A stretch of DNA of 64,000 bases from Chloroflexota bacterium (GTDB lineage Bacteria > Chloroflexota > UBA11872 > VXNJ01): contig JAPOWW010000011.1 of NCBI GenBank assembly GCA_026707405.1, positions 62,001-126,000 of the forward strand. Reading direction: 5' to 3'. Each line of letters opens with the position of its first letter. Positions within the stretch are counted from its first letter, which is position 1. Made by a program: the position numbers and the translations under genes. The notes beneath the pieces are model-generated. The model had not been told where the DNA came from, did no database searches, and saw nothing but the letters and a program-made list of their open reading frames with translations. Below, piece after piece: positions 9,017-17,805 of this stretch.

Positions 9017-10191
9017 CCTTCGGCTCCCAATTCGGCGAGGGGTACGCGCTCGCCGCCCCGAGCGACGGACTCTTCCGCGGCGATTCCCAACACCGCCGCC
9101 CAGTAGCCGGCCTCGAGTCCGGCGGAAGGGTCCCGATCACTGGCTAGCGCGCTGAAGCAGTCCTCGAGCAGCCCAACGTCGCCCCCGCCGTGACCGCCCT
9201 CGCGGCGTTCGACCGGATGGGTCACTACTGTTTCGCCTACCGCGCGTGTTAGTCGCAGGCTATGGCCGGTCTCCGTACCCTCCAGCTTGCCGTCTGCGCC
9301 CCACACGCCAAACTCCCGACCGGTGTAGCTGGCGAAAAGACAGAGTGAGTAAGACGCGCGAGGCCCGCCGTCGTATTCAACGTAGGCCGCCGCATGGTCG
9401 ACGGTGTCCTTTTCTGAGTTGAAAACGCACGTATCGGCGATATATCCACTGGTTGCTTCAGCTTCGTAGTAGAGACGGGCATTCTGTCCTTGAGTGATGT
9501 CGGTGTACTCCGGGCAAGTCTGTTTGGCGTCGCACGTCAGACAGCGCTCACCCGCCCAGTCCTTTGGAGAATAGACGGCGATGCCGCCCACCGCCGCGAC
9601 CGCGGTAGGGCGCTCGTCGAAAATCCAGTTGATGGCATCTAACGCATGGCAGCTCTTGTGCACGAGCAGCCCGCCGGAGTTACGGCGCAGCCGATGCCAG
9701 CGTCGGAAGTAACTCCCTCCGACTCGGTTGTCTATGGCCGTGAGAAAGCTAGGCTGGCCGATCTCGCCCCTCGAAACAGCCTTGTGGAGCGCCGCGAAGA
9801 ACGGTGTGTAGCGAAGAACGAATCCGACCATGAAAAGGCGGTCGGATCCCCGTCCCGCGGCAAGCACCTTGTTGCAGTCCTCGATGGACGTCGCCAGCGG
9901 CTTTTCGCAGATGACGTGCTTGCCGGCGTCGATGGCCTCCAGGGCAATGTTGGCGTGGGTAAAGTCCGGCGTGGTTATAACGACGACGTCGACGTTCGAG
10001 TCCGCTATAAGAGCCGACACGCTCTGGTAGGTCGTTTCGACGCCCAGCGTCTTGGCCGCAAAGCCGAGCCGGGTCGGATCACTGTCGCATAGCGCGGTTA
10101 TATCTGAACGGTCGCCAAAGCGCTCGCGCAAGTTGCGACCGAACGCGTTAAGGCCCCGTGATCCGGTTCCAACTATTCCGAATCGAATCAT
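9013..10191 (-). CDS. Gfo/Idh/MocA family oxidoreductase
   Basis: This NAD(P)-dependent sugar or cyclitol dehydrogenase family protein has the N-terminal Rossmann motif RFGIVGTGSRG and the characteristic CEKPLAT (catalytic Lys) near residue 95. A HKSCHALDAINW segment lies in the C-terminal domain. A cysteine group (RCLTC...TCPEY) near residue 240 matches a subset of the family that has such an insert. The start at 10191 was chosen because it begins exactly at the Rossmann strand; the frame runs on upstream but overlaps the next gene. The sugar-isomerase gene lies 8 bases upstream on the same strand, so the two form an operon and probably act on the same sugar. Confidence 0.9.
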   Translation of the reverse strand: MIRFGIVGTGSRGLNAFGRNLRERFGDRSDITALCDSDPTRLGFAAKTLGVETTYQSVSALIADSNVDVVVITTPDFTHANIALEAIDAGKHVICEKPLATSIEDCNKVLAAGRGSDRLFMVGFVLRYTPFFAALHKAVSRGEIGQPSFLTAIDNRVGGSYFRRWHRLRRNSGGLLVHKSCHALDAINWIFDERPTAVAAVGGIAVYSPKDWAGERCLTCDAKQTCPEYTDITQGQNARLYYEAEATSGYIADTCVFNSEKDTVDHAAAYVEYDGGPRASYSLCLFASYTGREFGVWGADGKLEGTETGHSLRLTRAVGETVVTHPVERREGGHGGGDVGLLEDCFSALASDRDPSAGLEAGYWAAVLGIAAEESVARGGERVPLAELGAEG

Positions 10192-10199
10192 CGGGCCTG

Positions 10200-10988
10200 T
10201 CAGAGTTCCTGCTGGGCGCGAACCAAAACATCCATGGTCTTCTCGACCGCTGCAAGCGGGTCTTCGAGGTCGTTCTTGACTTCGACCGAAACCGGCCCGT
10301 CGTAGGGCGATTCTTGCAGGGCGCACAATATCTCGCGTACGTCGTCGGCATCGAACAGGCCGTCCGTCAGCGCCAGATGAAGGTCGTCCTTGCCGTCGTT
10401 GTCGTCAACGTGGACGTAGCCCAGACGGTCTCCCGCTGCTCTAATCGCTTCGGCGGGATTTTCTCCAACCATCAGGCAATGGCCGATGTCGATAAGCAAG
10501 TAGACGTTGGGATGATCGGTCCGCCTGGCGAATTCAACAGTCGCGGCGGCCGAGCTCAGCCTGAAACTCGGCACGTGCTCGATGCAGAATCGCAACCCGG
10601 CAGAATCCGCTTCGCTCGCTAGAAGCACGACTGACTCCTCGAAATCTCGCATACTGGCGCCAGTCTCGGGGGGCGGTCCCACGTAAACTGCTTCGGTGCC
10701 GAGTTCGGCCGCTTCTCTGATACTGCTTCTTACGTGCTCGACGCCGATGCGGCCAGCCTCACACTTGAAATCACCTAACCTTCCGCCCGGCGGCATCAAA
10801 TGGTCGGCGGCGAGGCACTTGACGCTTAGTGGGACTGCGCCGGAGAGCTCGCTAAGCTCGCTAGTAAAGCCGGGATCAACGTCAACGCCGTCTACGCCAA
10901 TACCCGCCAGCTTGCGGGCCGCTTGCGCAGGCGGTTCGCGCAAGCCCCATAAACATGCTGAAACGACCAGTTGGCTATCCTCAGTCAT
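10200..10988 (-). CDS. Sugar phosphate isomerase/epimerase (xylose isomerase-like TIM barrel)
   Basis: The 262-residue protein has the AP endonuclease 2 / xylose isomerase-like TIM-barrel pattern. Putative metal ligands appear as Glu in FCIEHVP (near 145), Asp and His in LLIDIGHCLM (near 177), His/Asp in YVHVDDND (near 207) and Glu in VSVEVKND (near 243). Proteins of this family isomerise or epimerise keto-sugars or inositol derivatives. It is the first gene of a two-gene operon with a Gfo/Idh/MocA oxidoreductase, a pairing common in inositol and keto-sugar pathways. The actual substrate is unknown. Confidence 0.87.
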   Translation of the reverse strand: MTEDSQLVVSACLWGLREPPAQAARKLAGIGVDGVDVDPGFTSELSELSGAVPLSVKCLAADHLMPPGGRLGDFKCEAGRIGVEHVRSSIREAAELGTEAVYVGPPPETGASMRDFEESVVLLASEADSAGLRFCIEHVPSFRLSSAAATVEFARRTDHPNVYLLIDIGHCLMVGENPAEAIRAAGDRLGYVHVDDNDGKDDLHLALTDGLFDADDVREILCALQESPYDGPVSVEVKNDLEDPLAAVEKTMDVLVRAQQEL

Positions 10989-11086
10989 TCAAAATCACCG
11001 GGTGACTTGTGCTCAAACAGAGCACGGTTTTCTGCCTCTCAAGGGCTGGGACGAGGTCGTGCCGAGTTCCCGTTGTAGGCTTAACG

Positions 11087-11986
11087 TCAGAGTCCGGCCG
11101 CCTCGGCCTTCTCGACCACTATTTCAGCCATCTTCAGCGTCGCCGCATCCACCATCTCGCCGTCGATGGCGATTGCGCCCTTGCCTTCCTCGAGAGCCTT
11201 GCTGTACTCAGCGACGATCCGGCGCCCCTTGGCTATATCGTCCGCGGAAGGCGTGAAAACGTCGTTGGCAACGTCGATCTGATTCGGGTGGATGGCCCAC
11301 TTTCCGTCGCAGCCCAGCGCGAGCGCCATCTCGCAGGACTGCCGGTAGCCGTCGAGGTTGGCGTAGTCGGCGTACGGACCGTCGATCACCTGAATCTCGG
11401 CCGCCCTGGCGGCAACGACGATCCTGTGTATGGCGTAATGCCAAACATGCCCCGGGTAGTTCTCGCTGGCGCCTATGGAAAGGCCTCTGGCCTGGACGCT
11501 CGCCGAATAGTCGCCGGGACCGAATATCAAGCATCGCAGTCTCTCGCTGGCGAATGCGATCTCGTTGACGTTCACCATTCCCATGGCGGTCTCGATCTGG
11601 GCTTCTATGCCTATCGCCCCAATATCAAGACCGTTGTTTTCCTCAATCTGGGTTAGAAGCGTGTCGAGCATATAGACGTCGGCCGCAGAGTTGGCTTTGG
11701 GCAGCATGATTGTGTCGAGCGCTTCGCCGCCGCCCTCGACGATTTCGATCAGATCGCCGTAGAACCATTTAGTGTCGAGGCCGTTGACCCGCACGCACGC
11801 GATCTTGCCGGACCAGTCGAACTCATTGAGGGCCTGGACAACGGTCTTTCGAGCTTCGACTTTGGCGTTAGGAGCGACGCTGTCTTCCAGGTCCAGGAAA
11901 ACCTCGTCGGCGGCGCTCTGGCTTCCCTTTTCGAGCATGCGGATATTCGAGCCCGGGCTGGCGAGTTGACACCGACGTAGTTCCAA
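11087..11986 (-). CDS. HpcH/HpaI aldolase family protein, CitE or malyl-CoA lyase-like
   Basis: The 299-residue protein matches the CitE/malyl-CoA lyase class. It has an N-terminal SPGSN, the EVFLDLEDSV metal-binding motif near residue 28, an Arg in CVRVNGLD near 66, the catalytic or metal-binding Glu in GIEAQIET near 127, a GPGDYSAS near 156, and DGKWAIHPNQ near 228. Such enzymes cleave or form C-C bonds in malyl-, methylmalyl- or citramalyl-CoA. Translation appears to begin at TTG, 5 bases after a GGGGGCAAC site on the minus strand. It stands alone, 99 bases from the isomerase operon. A link to the MaoC/CaiB pair at 61-63 kb is possible but only inferred. Confidence 0.85.
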   Translation of the reverse strand: MELRRCQLASPGSNIRMLEKGSQSAADEVFLDLEDSVAPNAKVEARKTVVQALNEFDWSGKIACVRVNGLDTKWFYGDLIEIVEGGGEALDTIMLPKANSAADVYMLDTLLTQIEENNGLDIGAIGIEAQIETAMGMVNVNEIAFASERLRCLIFGPGDYSASVQARGLSIGASENYPGHVWHYAIHRIVVAARAAEIQVIDGPYADYANLDGYRQSCEMALALGCDGKWAIHPNQIDVANDVFTPSADDIAKGRRIVAEYSKALEEGKGAIAIDGEMVDAATLKMAEIVVEKAEAAGL

Positions 11987-12327
11987 GAGTTGCCCCCTTA
12001 TTTCTGCATCACCACGCGCATTACCTGCCCGGTAATGCGCGCCACCTGCCTCAATGTGTATTGGAGGATGGCGGAATGGCGTTTATCAAATGAGATTTTA
12101 AACCTTTAAGGTGGCGAAGTAGAAAACCGGGGCTTGTTTACCAGTCAACTGCTTGTACGGGGCTGTGCTTTGGCAGTTTCGGATCGCGGCGTCCTTTGAG
12201 TTCGTGACGCGGTTGATGTGTGTTTATTTTTGTTTGTATTTTGTATGGTATACTGCGGGTCCACCATCCGATTCGTTGGAAAGCGTGGTCTGCCGCTCAC
12301 AATGAACACAGGGCGGCAAAGGAGCGA
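11987..12327. promoter_or_regulatory. Divergent intergenic region with AT-rich promoter-like tract upstream of imuA
   Basis: This 341-base gap separates the divergent lyase gene from imuA. The stretch 12219-12254 is rich in T and short TTTGT repeats, unlike its surroundings. It ends in TATACT (12249-12254), a good -10 box about 74 bases before the imuA start. No -35 hexamer sits at the right distance, and I found no clear LexA-type palindrome, although SOS control of this cassette would be expected from other bacteria. Confidence 0.35.
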
Positions 12328-13281
12328 ATGAAACAAGCCGTGGGAAAGCCTTTGTTGAAGGTATCCGAAATCCCGGAGTCCGTGCGACGAGCGTCGGCGG
12401 GCGAGGTGGCTCCATGCCCCTCTCGTTCCAGCCCTTTTTCAGATCAGATAGAAGCATGTCGTCAGACGGTGCGGCGGAAGTCTTTACGAGAAGCCGTGCT
12501 GAAGGTGGAGCGGCGCTGGGGAGTTCGAGCTTCGGGACGTCTGTTTGCCGGGCGTTACACGCCGTCGCTGGGGCTGGCTACCGGGCTGCCCGAGCTGGAC
12601 ACTGCCACCGGCTTCGGGGGGCTGCCCTGTGGCAAGCTGACCGAGCTAACCGGCGGGTCTTCCAGCGGCAAGCTGACCTTGGCGCTGCGTGCCTTGACCA
12701 CTGCCATGAATGGAGGCGGCGTGGCCGCCTATATCGACCTGCCGGGGCAGTTCTATCCGCCCACGGCGGCTGGGATGGGAATCGACTTGCGGCGCTTGGC
12801 GGTAGTACGTCCCGGCGATGTCAAGGGCGCGCTTAGGGCGGCGTCCAACCTGCTGAACAGCGAGGGGTTCGACGCCGTGCTGCTCGACATGGCCGATCAG
12901 GATGCGCATCCGAACATTCTGGCGCGGCTGGCGGGTCTCGCGGGCCGCGCCGCTGCCTCGTGCATCGTCACCACCGAGCGGGGGATGATGGGACTACGTT
13001 TCTATTCGTCGCTGCGATTGAGCGTGGTCCGGCGTGGCTGGCTTTGGCATGAGGGGCCTATGGGTCTTGCGCCTGCGGGCATGAGGCTGCAAGTAAGTGT
13101 GCTCAAGAGTCGCAGCGCTGCGGGCCTGCGCAGACTCTTAGTCGATTGTCCATTCAAGGGGAGGCAAGTTGAAGAGGAAGACGGTATGCGTACGTATACC
13201 GCGTTTCCGGACATCGCTGGAGACCAGAGAGCGTCCGGAGTGGCGGTCGCTGCCACTGGCCATCTTCGAGCCGCTGGCTAA
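12328..13281 (+). CDS. imuA: ImuA, RecA-like accessory protein of the translesion mutasome
   Basis: ImuA works with ImuB and DnaE2 in damage-induced mutagenesis. The 317-residue protein has a RecA-like core. A Walker A motif GGSSSGKLTL is near residues 109-118, preceded by the TGLPELDTATGFGGLPCGKLTEL pattern shared with RecA. The chosen ATG follows AAAGGAG by six bases; a longer frame from 12220 would overlap the promoter tract. The 3' end overlaps imuB by 113 bases, so the genes are tightly coupled. The protein lacks the DNA-binding loops of true RecA, as expected for ImuA. Confidence 0.9.
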   Translation: MKQAVGKPLLKVSEIPESVRRASAGEVAPCPSRSSPFSDQIEACRQTVRRKSLREAVLKVERRWGVRASGRLFAGRYTPSLGLATGLPELDTATGFGGLPCGKLTELTGGSSSGKLTLALRALTTAMNGGGVAAYIDLPGQFYPPTAAGMGIDLRRLAVVRPGDVKGALRAASNLLNSEGFDAVLLDMADQDAHPNILARLAGLAGRAAASCIVTTERGMMGLRFYSSLRLSVVRRGWLWHEGPMGLAPAGMRLQVSVLKSRSAAGLRRLLVDCPFKGRQVEEEDGMRTYTAFPDIAGDQRASGVAVAATGHLRAAG

Positions 13282-14812
13282 GGACCGCCGGCTCGTCGAG
13301 GTCTCGCTTGCCGCGGAGGCGGCTGGCGTTCGACTCGGCATGGCTTTTAAGGAAGCCCAGCTTAGGTGTCCGCAGGGCGTCTATCTTCCGGACGCCCCGG
13401 ATAAATACGAGGTGGCCTTCGATGGAGTGCTGGAAACGCTGGACTGTTTTTCGCCCTCGGTAGAAGACTCAGGAGTAGACCTTGCCTTTATAGATGCCAC
13501 CGGTCTGGAACGGCTTTATGGTTCCGACTCGAGTCTGTGTGAACGGGTCCGCAGGGAGATATACGAACGCCTCGAGCAGACCGCTTATATAGGACTTGCG
13601 ACCGGCAAGTTCGCGGCGGAGATTGCGGCTCTCACGTCCGAAGAGGCGGGATTCAAAGTCGTCGATTCCTCCGACCGCGACTTTCTGGCTCCACAACTGG
13701 CGGACCTTCTACCGCTCCCGGAACAGGCGCTGGAGCAGCTGCGGCTGCTGGGCGTGCGAACGATGGGTGAATACGCCGCACTTCCGCGCAATTCGGTCCG
13801 CTTACGTTACGGGATTGAAGGATTGCTGGCTTGGCGTCTGGCGCAGGGTGACGACCGGCGGCCGGTCGAAGGCCGGGATCGTCCGCTGGCGCTGAGCGAC
13901 GAAGTGCGGTTCGAGTGGGAGGAGCACAACCTCGATCGCATAACGTTTGCTCTGCAAGGCCTTTCGGAGCGGCTGGCGGCGCGGTTGCGGTCCAGAGGCA
14001 TGATGTCGCGGCGGATGCGGGCTGAGATAGGCCGCTCCGATGGCGTGTCGAAATCGTTCACACTCAACCTGCCGGAGCCTTCGGCCCAGGCTCGCACTTT
14101 CCGTGACGCCGTCCGGTGGTATCTGGACGCGAGTGAAGCGTCCCGCGAGCCGACCTCCAGCCTCGACGAAATACCGCTCGACGAGCCTGGGGTGGAGTTC
14201 ATCCGGATTCAAGTGGACGAGCTGTCAGCTTTTGAAGGGAAGGCGCTTGGGCTGCTGCCCAATCGGGCAGACCGGCTGGAACGGGCTAATCGCGCCCTGA
14301 GCCGTTTACAGGTAGAGCTGGGAGAAGGAGCGGTCTACCGGACCAAGCTATGTCTGGAAGAACTCCTGCCGGAACGCGCTTTCCGCAAAGTCGGCGTCTA
14401 CTTTGAACATACAGACTTTAAGGAATCGGAGCTGTCAGCCCGAAACTCTTACCCTCCTGAGGAACGCTATGCCGCCGATTCGGGCGGCATGTTGCGGCTC
14501 TTTGATAAGCCGCTACAGGCACGGCTGGTTGAGGGCGGACCTTATTCGTTAATCGACCGTCATAGCCCTGAATCTCTTCCAAGGGGAGATGGAGACCACC
14601 TGAAGTTGCAGAAAGGCGTGCGGGGTCTGGAGTTTGGGGGCGTTTCCAGAAAGGTTGCCGCTTGCCGAGGTCCGCACAGGCTCACGTCGGAGTGGTGGGA
14701 GGGGCCGTATGAGCGCGACTATTTCCGTGTATCTCTTGATGGCGGGACGGCGCTGTTGATCTACCACGATTTGAGATCCGGGCGCTGGTACGCACAGGGA
14801 GTGGTTGATTGA
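13169..14812 (+). CDS. imuB: ImuB, catalytically inactive Y-family polymerase-like hub
   Basis: ImuB is a Y-family polymerase relative that lacks activity and bridges DnaE2 to the sliding clamp. The product of 547 residues has the Y-family fold, with GVRLGMAFKEAQLRCP near residue 53 and GLATGKFAAEIAA near 147. The acidic residues of active enzymes are missing: the first strand reads VCVRIPRF where an Asp is required, and the usual SIDEA motif is replaced by VDLAFIDATG. A TTG start follows GGGGAGG. The gene begins inside imuA, and its stop overlaps the start of dnaE2, so all three genes form one translational unit. Confidence 0.9.
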   Translation: MKRKTVCVRIPRFRTSLETRERPEWRSLPLAIFEPLAKDRRLVEVSLAAEAAGVRLGMAFKEAQLRCPQGVYLPDAPDKYEVAFDGVLETLDCFSPSVEDSGVDLAFIDATGLERLYGSDSSLCERVRREIYERLEQTAYIGLATGKFAAEIAALTSEEAGFKVVDSSDRDFLAPQLADLLPLPEQALEQLRLLGVRTMGEYAALPRNSVRLRYGIEGLLAWRLAQGDDRRPVEGRDRPLALSDEVRFEWEEHNLDRITFALQGLSERLAARLRSRGMMSRRMRAEIGRSDGVSKSFTLNLPEPSAQARTFRDAVRWYLDASEASREPTSSLDEIPLDEPGVEFIRIQVDELSAFEGKALGLLPNRADRLERANRALSRLQVELGEGAVYRTKLCLEELLPERAFRKVGVYFEHTDFKESELSARNSYPPEERYAADSGGMLRLFDKPLQARLVEGGPYSLIDRHSPESLPRGDGDHLKLQKGVRGLEFGGVSRKVAACRGPHRLTSEWWEGPYERDYFRVSLDGGTALLIYHDLRSGRWYAQGVVD

Positions 14813-17799
14813 GCAGCTTGCAGCCGCGCTACGCCGAGCTACACGCGCATACGAATTTCTCTTTTCTCGATGGTGCGTCGCATCCCGAAGAAATGGCGAA
14901 CAAGGGCAAGAAACTTGGCCTTGCCGCGCTTGCGGCAACCGATCACGACGGCGTTTACGGCGCAGTCCGGTTTTCCAGAGCTGTAGCGGAGGCTAACGAA
15001 GTGGTCGATACGAGGCCATGGTTGAAGGCCATCGTCGGTATGGAGATCACACTCGAGGGCGGCCCGCATCTGACTCTTCTGGCACGAGACCGACAGGGTT
15101 ACTCAAATGTATGTCTGATCTCTACCGAAGCTCACCGCGACCGTCCCAAGGGACATGCGGAGCTTTCATTGGATTTCCTGGCACAGCACTCCAAGGGTCT
15201 GGTTGGCCTTTCCGGTTGCAAGCGCGGCGAGATTCCCACAGCCGCTTTGGTGGGACATATAGACCGTGCAACCGAATTGGCGGGCGTTTACGGGGCGATG
15301 TTCGAACCAGGCTGCTTCTATCTGGAGTTGCAGAACCACCTGCATGAAGAGGAAATCATCATTGGCAACAGGCTTATCGATGTCTCAAGGAGCACAGGGA
15401 TACCGCTTGTGGCCACAAACAACGCGCACTACCACGAACGCTCCCGCAAGCGCCTCCAGGATGTGCTGGTCTGCATAAAGCACAGGAAAACCCTAAGGAC
15501 CGCGGGCCGGCTCCTGCGGCACAATGGTGAATACTGCCTGAAGTCGCCTGAGGAAATGGCGCGGCTCTTCGATGGCGTGCCTCAAGCGATAACCAACACT
15601 TTGCATATCGCGGACATGTGCGATTTCGATCTGAGCAAGCCCCTCCAATACGGGCTGCCGAAGTTCCCGACTCCCAGGGGCGATTCCGAATACGAATATC
15701 TCGAAAAGCTGGCGTGGGAAGGTGTCGAACGCCTGTACAGCCAGGTCACCGACGAAGTCAGACGGCGAGTGAATCGCGAGCTAAAGCACGTCAGGGAGAA
15801 CGACCTTGCCGGTTACTTTTTGACCGTGCGTGAAATCGTGCAGTTCTGTCACGACAACGACATCCTGGTAAACACGCGGGGTTCGGCCCCAAGTTCGATT
15901 CTTTGCTACGCGCTGAAAATCTCTTTGATAGATCCCATAAGCGCAAACCTGATGTTCGAGCGCTTTATGTCGTCCCAGCGCGGCGAGCCGCCGGATATAG
16001 ACCTCGACATCGAGCATCAGGAGCGCGAGCGGGTTATCCAGCACGTTTATGAGCGCTACGGACGCGACCGGGCCGGTATGGTGGCCAACGTCATAGCCTT
16101 TCGAGGGCGGTCCGCCATCCGCGACGTGGGAAAGGCGCTCGGACTGCCGCTGGCTCAGGTAGACCGGCTATCCAAACACCTCCAATGGCATCACTCGTCC
16201 AGCATTGAGCAAGAGGTCAAGGAGGGTGCCGAATTTCCCAGCGAGATTCCCAACCAGGTTGCCTCGCATCTGTTGGAGCTTTGCAGGCAGATCGACGACT
16301 TCCCGCGACATCTCGGCATCCACACCGGCGGCATGGTCATCTCTTCTCGTCCGCTGCCGGAATCGGTTCCCATAGAGCCCGCGACCATGCAGGACCGGAC
16401 GGTGATTCAGTGGGACAAGGACGATTGCGCCGACGCGGGATTGATGAAGATCGACCTTCTGGGGCTGGGCATGATGACGATGGTCCATCGCGCCTTCCGT
16501 CTGCTGGAGCAGCAGCGCGGGGAGAAGTACACGCTAGACAGCTTTAGACCCTACGACCACCCCAATACCGAAAAGGAAGAAGATAAAGATATATATGACG
16601 CTATATGTGCCGCTGACACGCTCGGTCTTTTCCAGATCGAGAGCCGCGCGCAGATAAACGCGCTCCCCCGCACACGCCCGCGGGTGTTCTACGACCTGGT
16701 GATAGAGGTGGCCATCATCCGGCCCGGTCCGATGACGACCAAGATGCACCGGCGCTGGATATTACGTCGGGCCGGTAGGGAAGACAGCCGCCCTGTTTGG
16801 CCTGGCCTCAAGAAGGCTTTGGAGCGCACCTTGGGGCTGCCGCTATTCCAGGAACAGTGCATGCAGATGGCCATAGACGCGGCCGGGTTTTCGCCGGCCA
16901 AAGCTGATGCCCTGCGCCGGGCGATGACTCGCAAGCGCTCCCTCCAGCATATCCAGGCTCTCAAGGATGACCTTATGCGAGGTATGGCCCGTAAAGGAGT
17001 GCCGCAGGATGCCGCGGAGCAGATATATCAGCAGATCGAGGGCTACGCTGGCTACGGCTTTCCCGAGGCCCATTCCTGGGCGTTTGCGATCCTGGTGTAC
17101 GTCTCCGCCTGGCTCAAGGTGCGCCGCCCCGCCGAGTTCCTGTGCGCCATCCTCAACTCTCAGCCTATGGGTTTCTATCACCCGCATACTCTCATTGGCG
17201 ATGCTCAGCGGCATGGCGTCACGGTGCGCTCGGTAGATGTTCAATGCAGCCGTTTCGACTGCACCATGGAACCCGACGGCACCGTTCGAATGGGGTATCG
17301 CTATGTCAAAGGGGTGGGCGAAGTCTGCCGGCCGAGGCTGGACAGTGAGATCGAGCGTGGGAAGTATCGGTCCCTGGAAGACTTCTGCCGTCGCACGCGT
17401 CTGCCGATCGACATGCTCAGAAATCTGGCAACGGCAGGTGCTTTTCGCAGCTTTGGGATCGAAAGACGGGAAGCGCTTTGGCGCATCCAGGCGTACGCTC
17501 CAGCCGAGCATGGTGATGAGATACCCAGCCTGGCGGACGAACTCGAAGAGGAAGTCGGGCTGAAACCCGCAAATGAAATGACGCAGATGCGTATGGACTT
17601 CGCCGCTACCCAGCTATCCACCGTATTTCGCGGGATCGAGTTCCATCGTCCGACCCTCGAGCGCGCGGGTGTGCTGACGGCTACCGAGTTGCAGAAGCTG
17701 GCGGCCCGGCTTCGAGATAAGCGGCCGTCACGTAACCAGGCGGTTCGGGCAAATGGTTCGGTGAGGCAGTCTGTCGCGGACGAGTCGGCGGTGAGGTAA
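14809..17799 (+). CDS. dnaE2: Error-prone DNA polymerase DnaE2, lacking its OB-fold tail
   Basis: This is a C-family polymerase of the ImuC/DnaE2 type that copies past DNA damage. The PHP domain opens with YAELHAHTNFSFLDG. The palm carries PDIDLDIEHQERERV with the catalytic acids (near residues 395-401), and the fingers region HIGIHTGGMV-type sequence reads HLGIHTGGMV near 502. The protein ends at residue 996 in a basic, low-complexity stretch. DnaE2 proteins normally continue into an OB-fold ending in an S-x-D-[FW]-H tail. That tail is present immediately downstream in the same reading frame, beyond a single TAA (17797-17799). The TTG start overlaps the imuB stop codon. Confidence 0.93.
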   Translation: MSSLQPRYAELHAHTNFSFLDGASHPEEMANKGKKLGLAALAATDHDGVYGAVRFSRAVAEANEVVDTRPWLKAIVGMEITLEGGPHLTLLARDRQGYSNVCLISTEAHRDRPKGHAELSLDFLAQHSKGLVGLSGCKRGEIPTAALVGHIDRATELAGVYGAMFEPGCFYLELQNHLHEEEIIIGNRLIDVSRSTGIPLVATNNAHYHERSRKRLQDVLVCIKHRKTLRTAGRLLRHNGEYCLKSPEEMARLFDGVPQAITNTLHIADMCDFDLSKPLQYGLPKFPTPRGDSEYEYLEKLAWEGVERLYSQVTDEVRRRVNRELKHVRENDLAGYFLTVREIVQFCHDNDILVNTRGSAPSSILCYALKISLIDPISANLMFERFMSSQRGEPPDIDLDIEHQERERVIQHVYERYGRDRAGMVANVIAFRGRSAIRDVGKALGLPLAQVDRLSKHLQWHHSSSIEQEVKEGAEFPSEIPNQVASHLLELCRQIDDFPRHLGIHTGGMVISSRPLPESVPIEPATMQDRTVIQWDKDDCADAGLMKIDLLGLGMMTMVHRAFRLLEQQRGEKYTLDSFRPYDHPNTEKEEDKDIYDAICAADTLGLFQIESRAQINALPRTRPRVFYDLVIEVAIIRPGPMTTKMHRRWILRRAGREDSRPVWPGLKKALERTLGLPLFQEQCMQMAIDAAGFSPAKADALRRAMTRKRSLQHIQALKDDLMRGMARKGVPQDAAEQIYQQIEGYAGYGFPEAHSWAFAILVYVSAWLKVRRPAEFLCAILNSQPMGFYHPHTLIGDAQRHGVTVRSVDVQCSRFDCTMEPDGTVRMGYRYVKGVGEVCRPRLDSEIERGKYRSLEDFCRRTRLPIDMLRNLATAGAFRSFGIERREALWRIQAYAPAEHGDEIPSLADELEEEVGLKPANEMTQMRMDFAATQLSTVFRGIEFHRPTLERAGVLTATELQKLAARLRDKRPSRNQAVRANGSVRQSVADESAVR

Positions 17800-17805
17800 G
17801 AGTGC

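Noticed and set aside
12200-12330. LexA box upstream of the imuA cassette
   Set aside because: SOS control is expected, but I found no palindrome resembling a known LexA site; only an AT-rich tract and a -10-like TATACT are visible.
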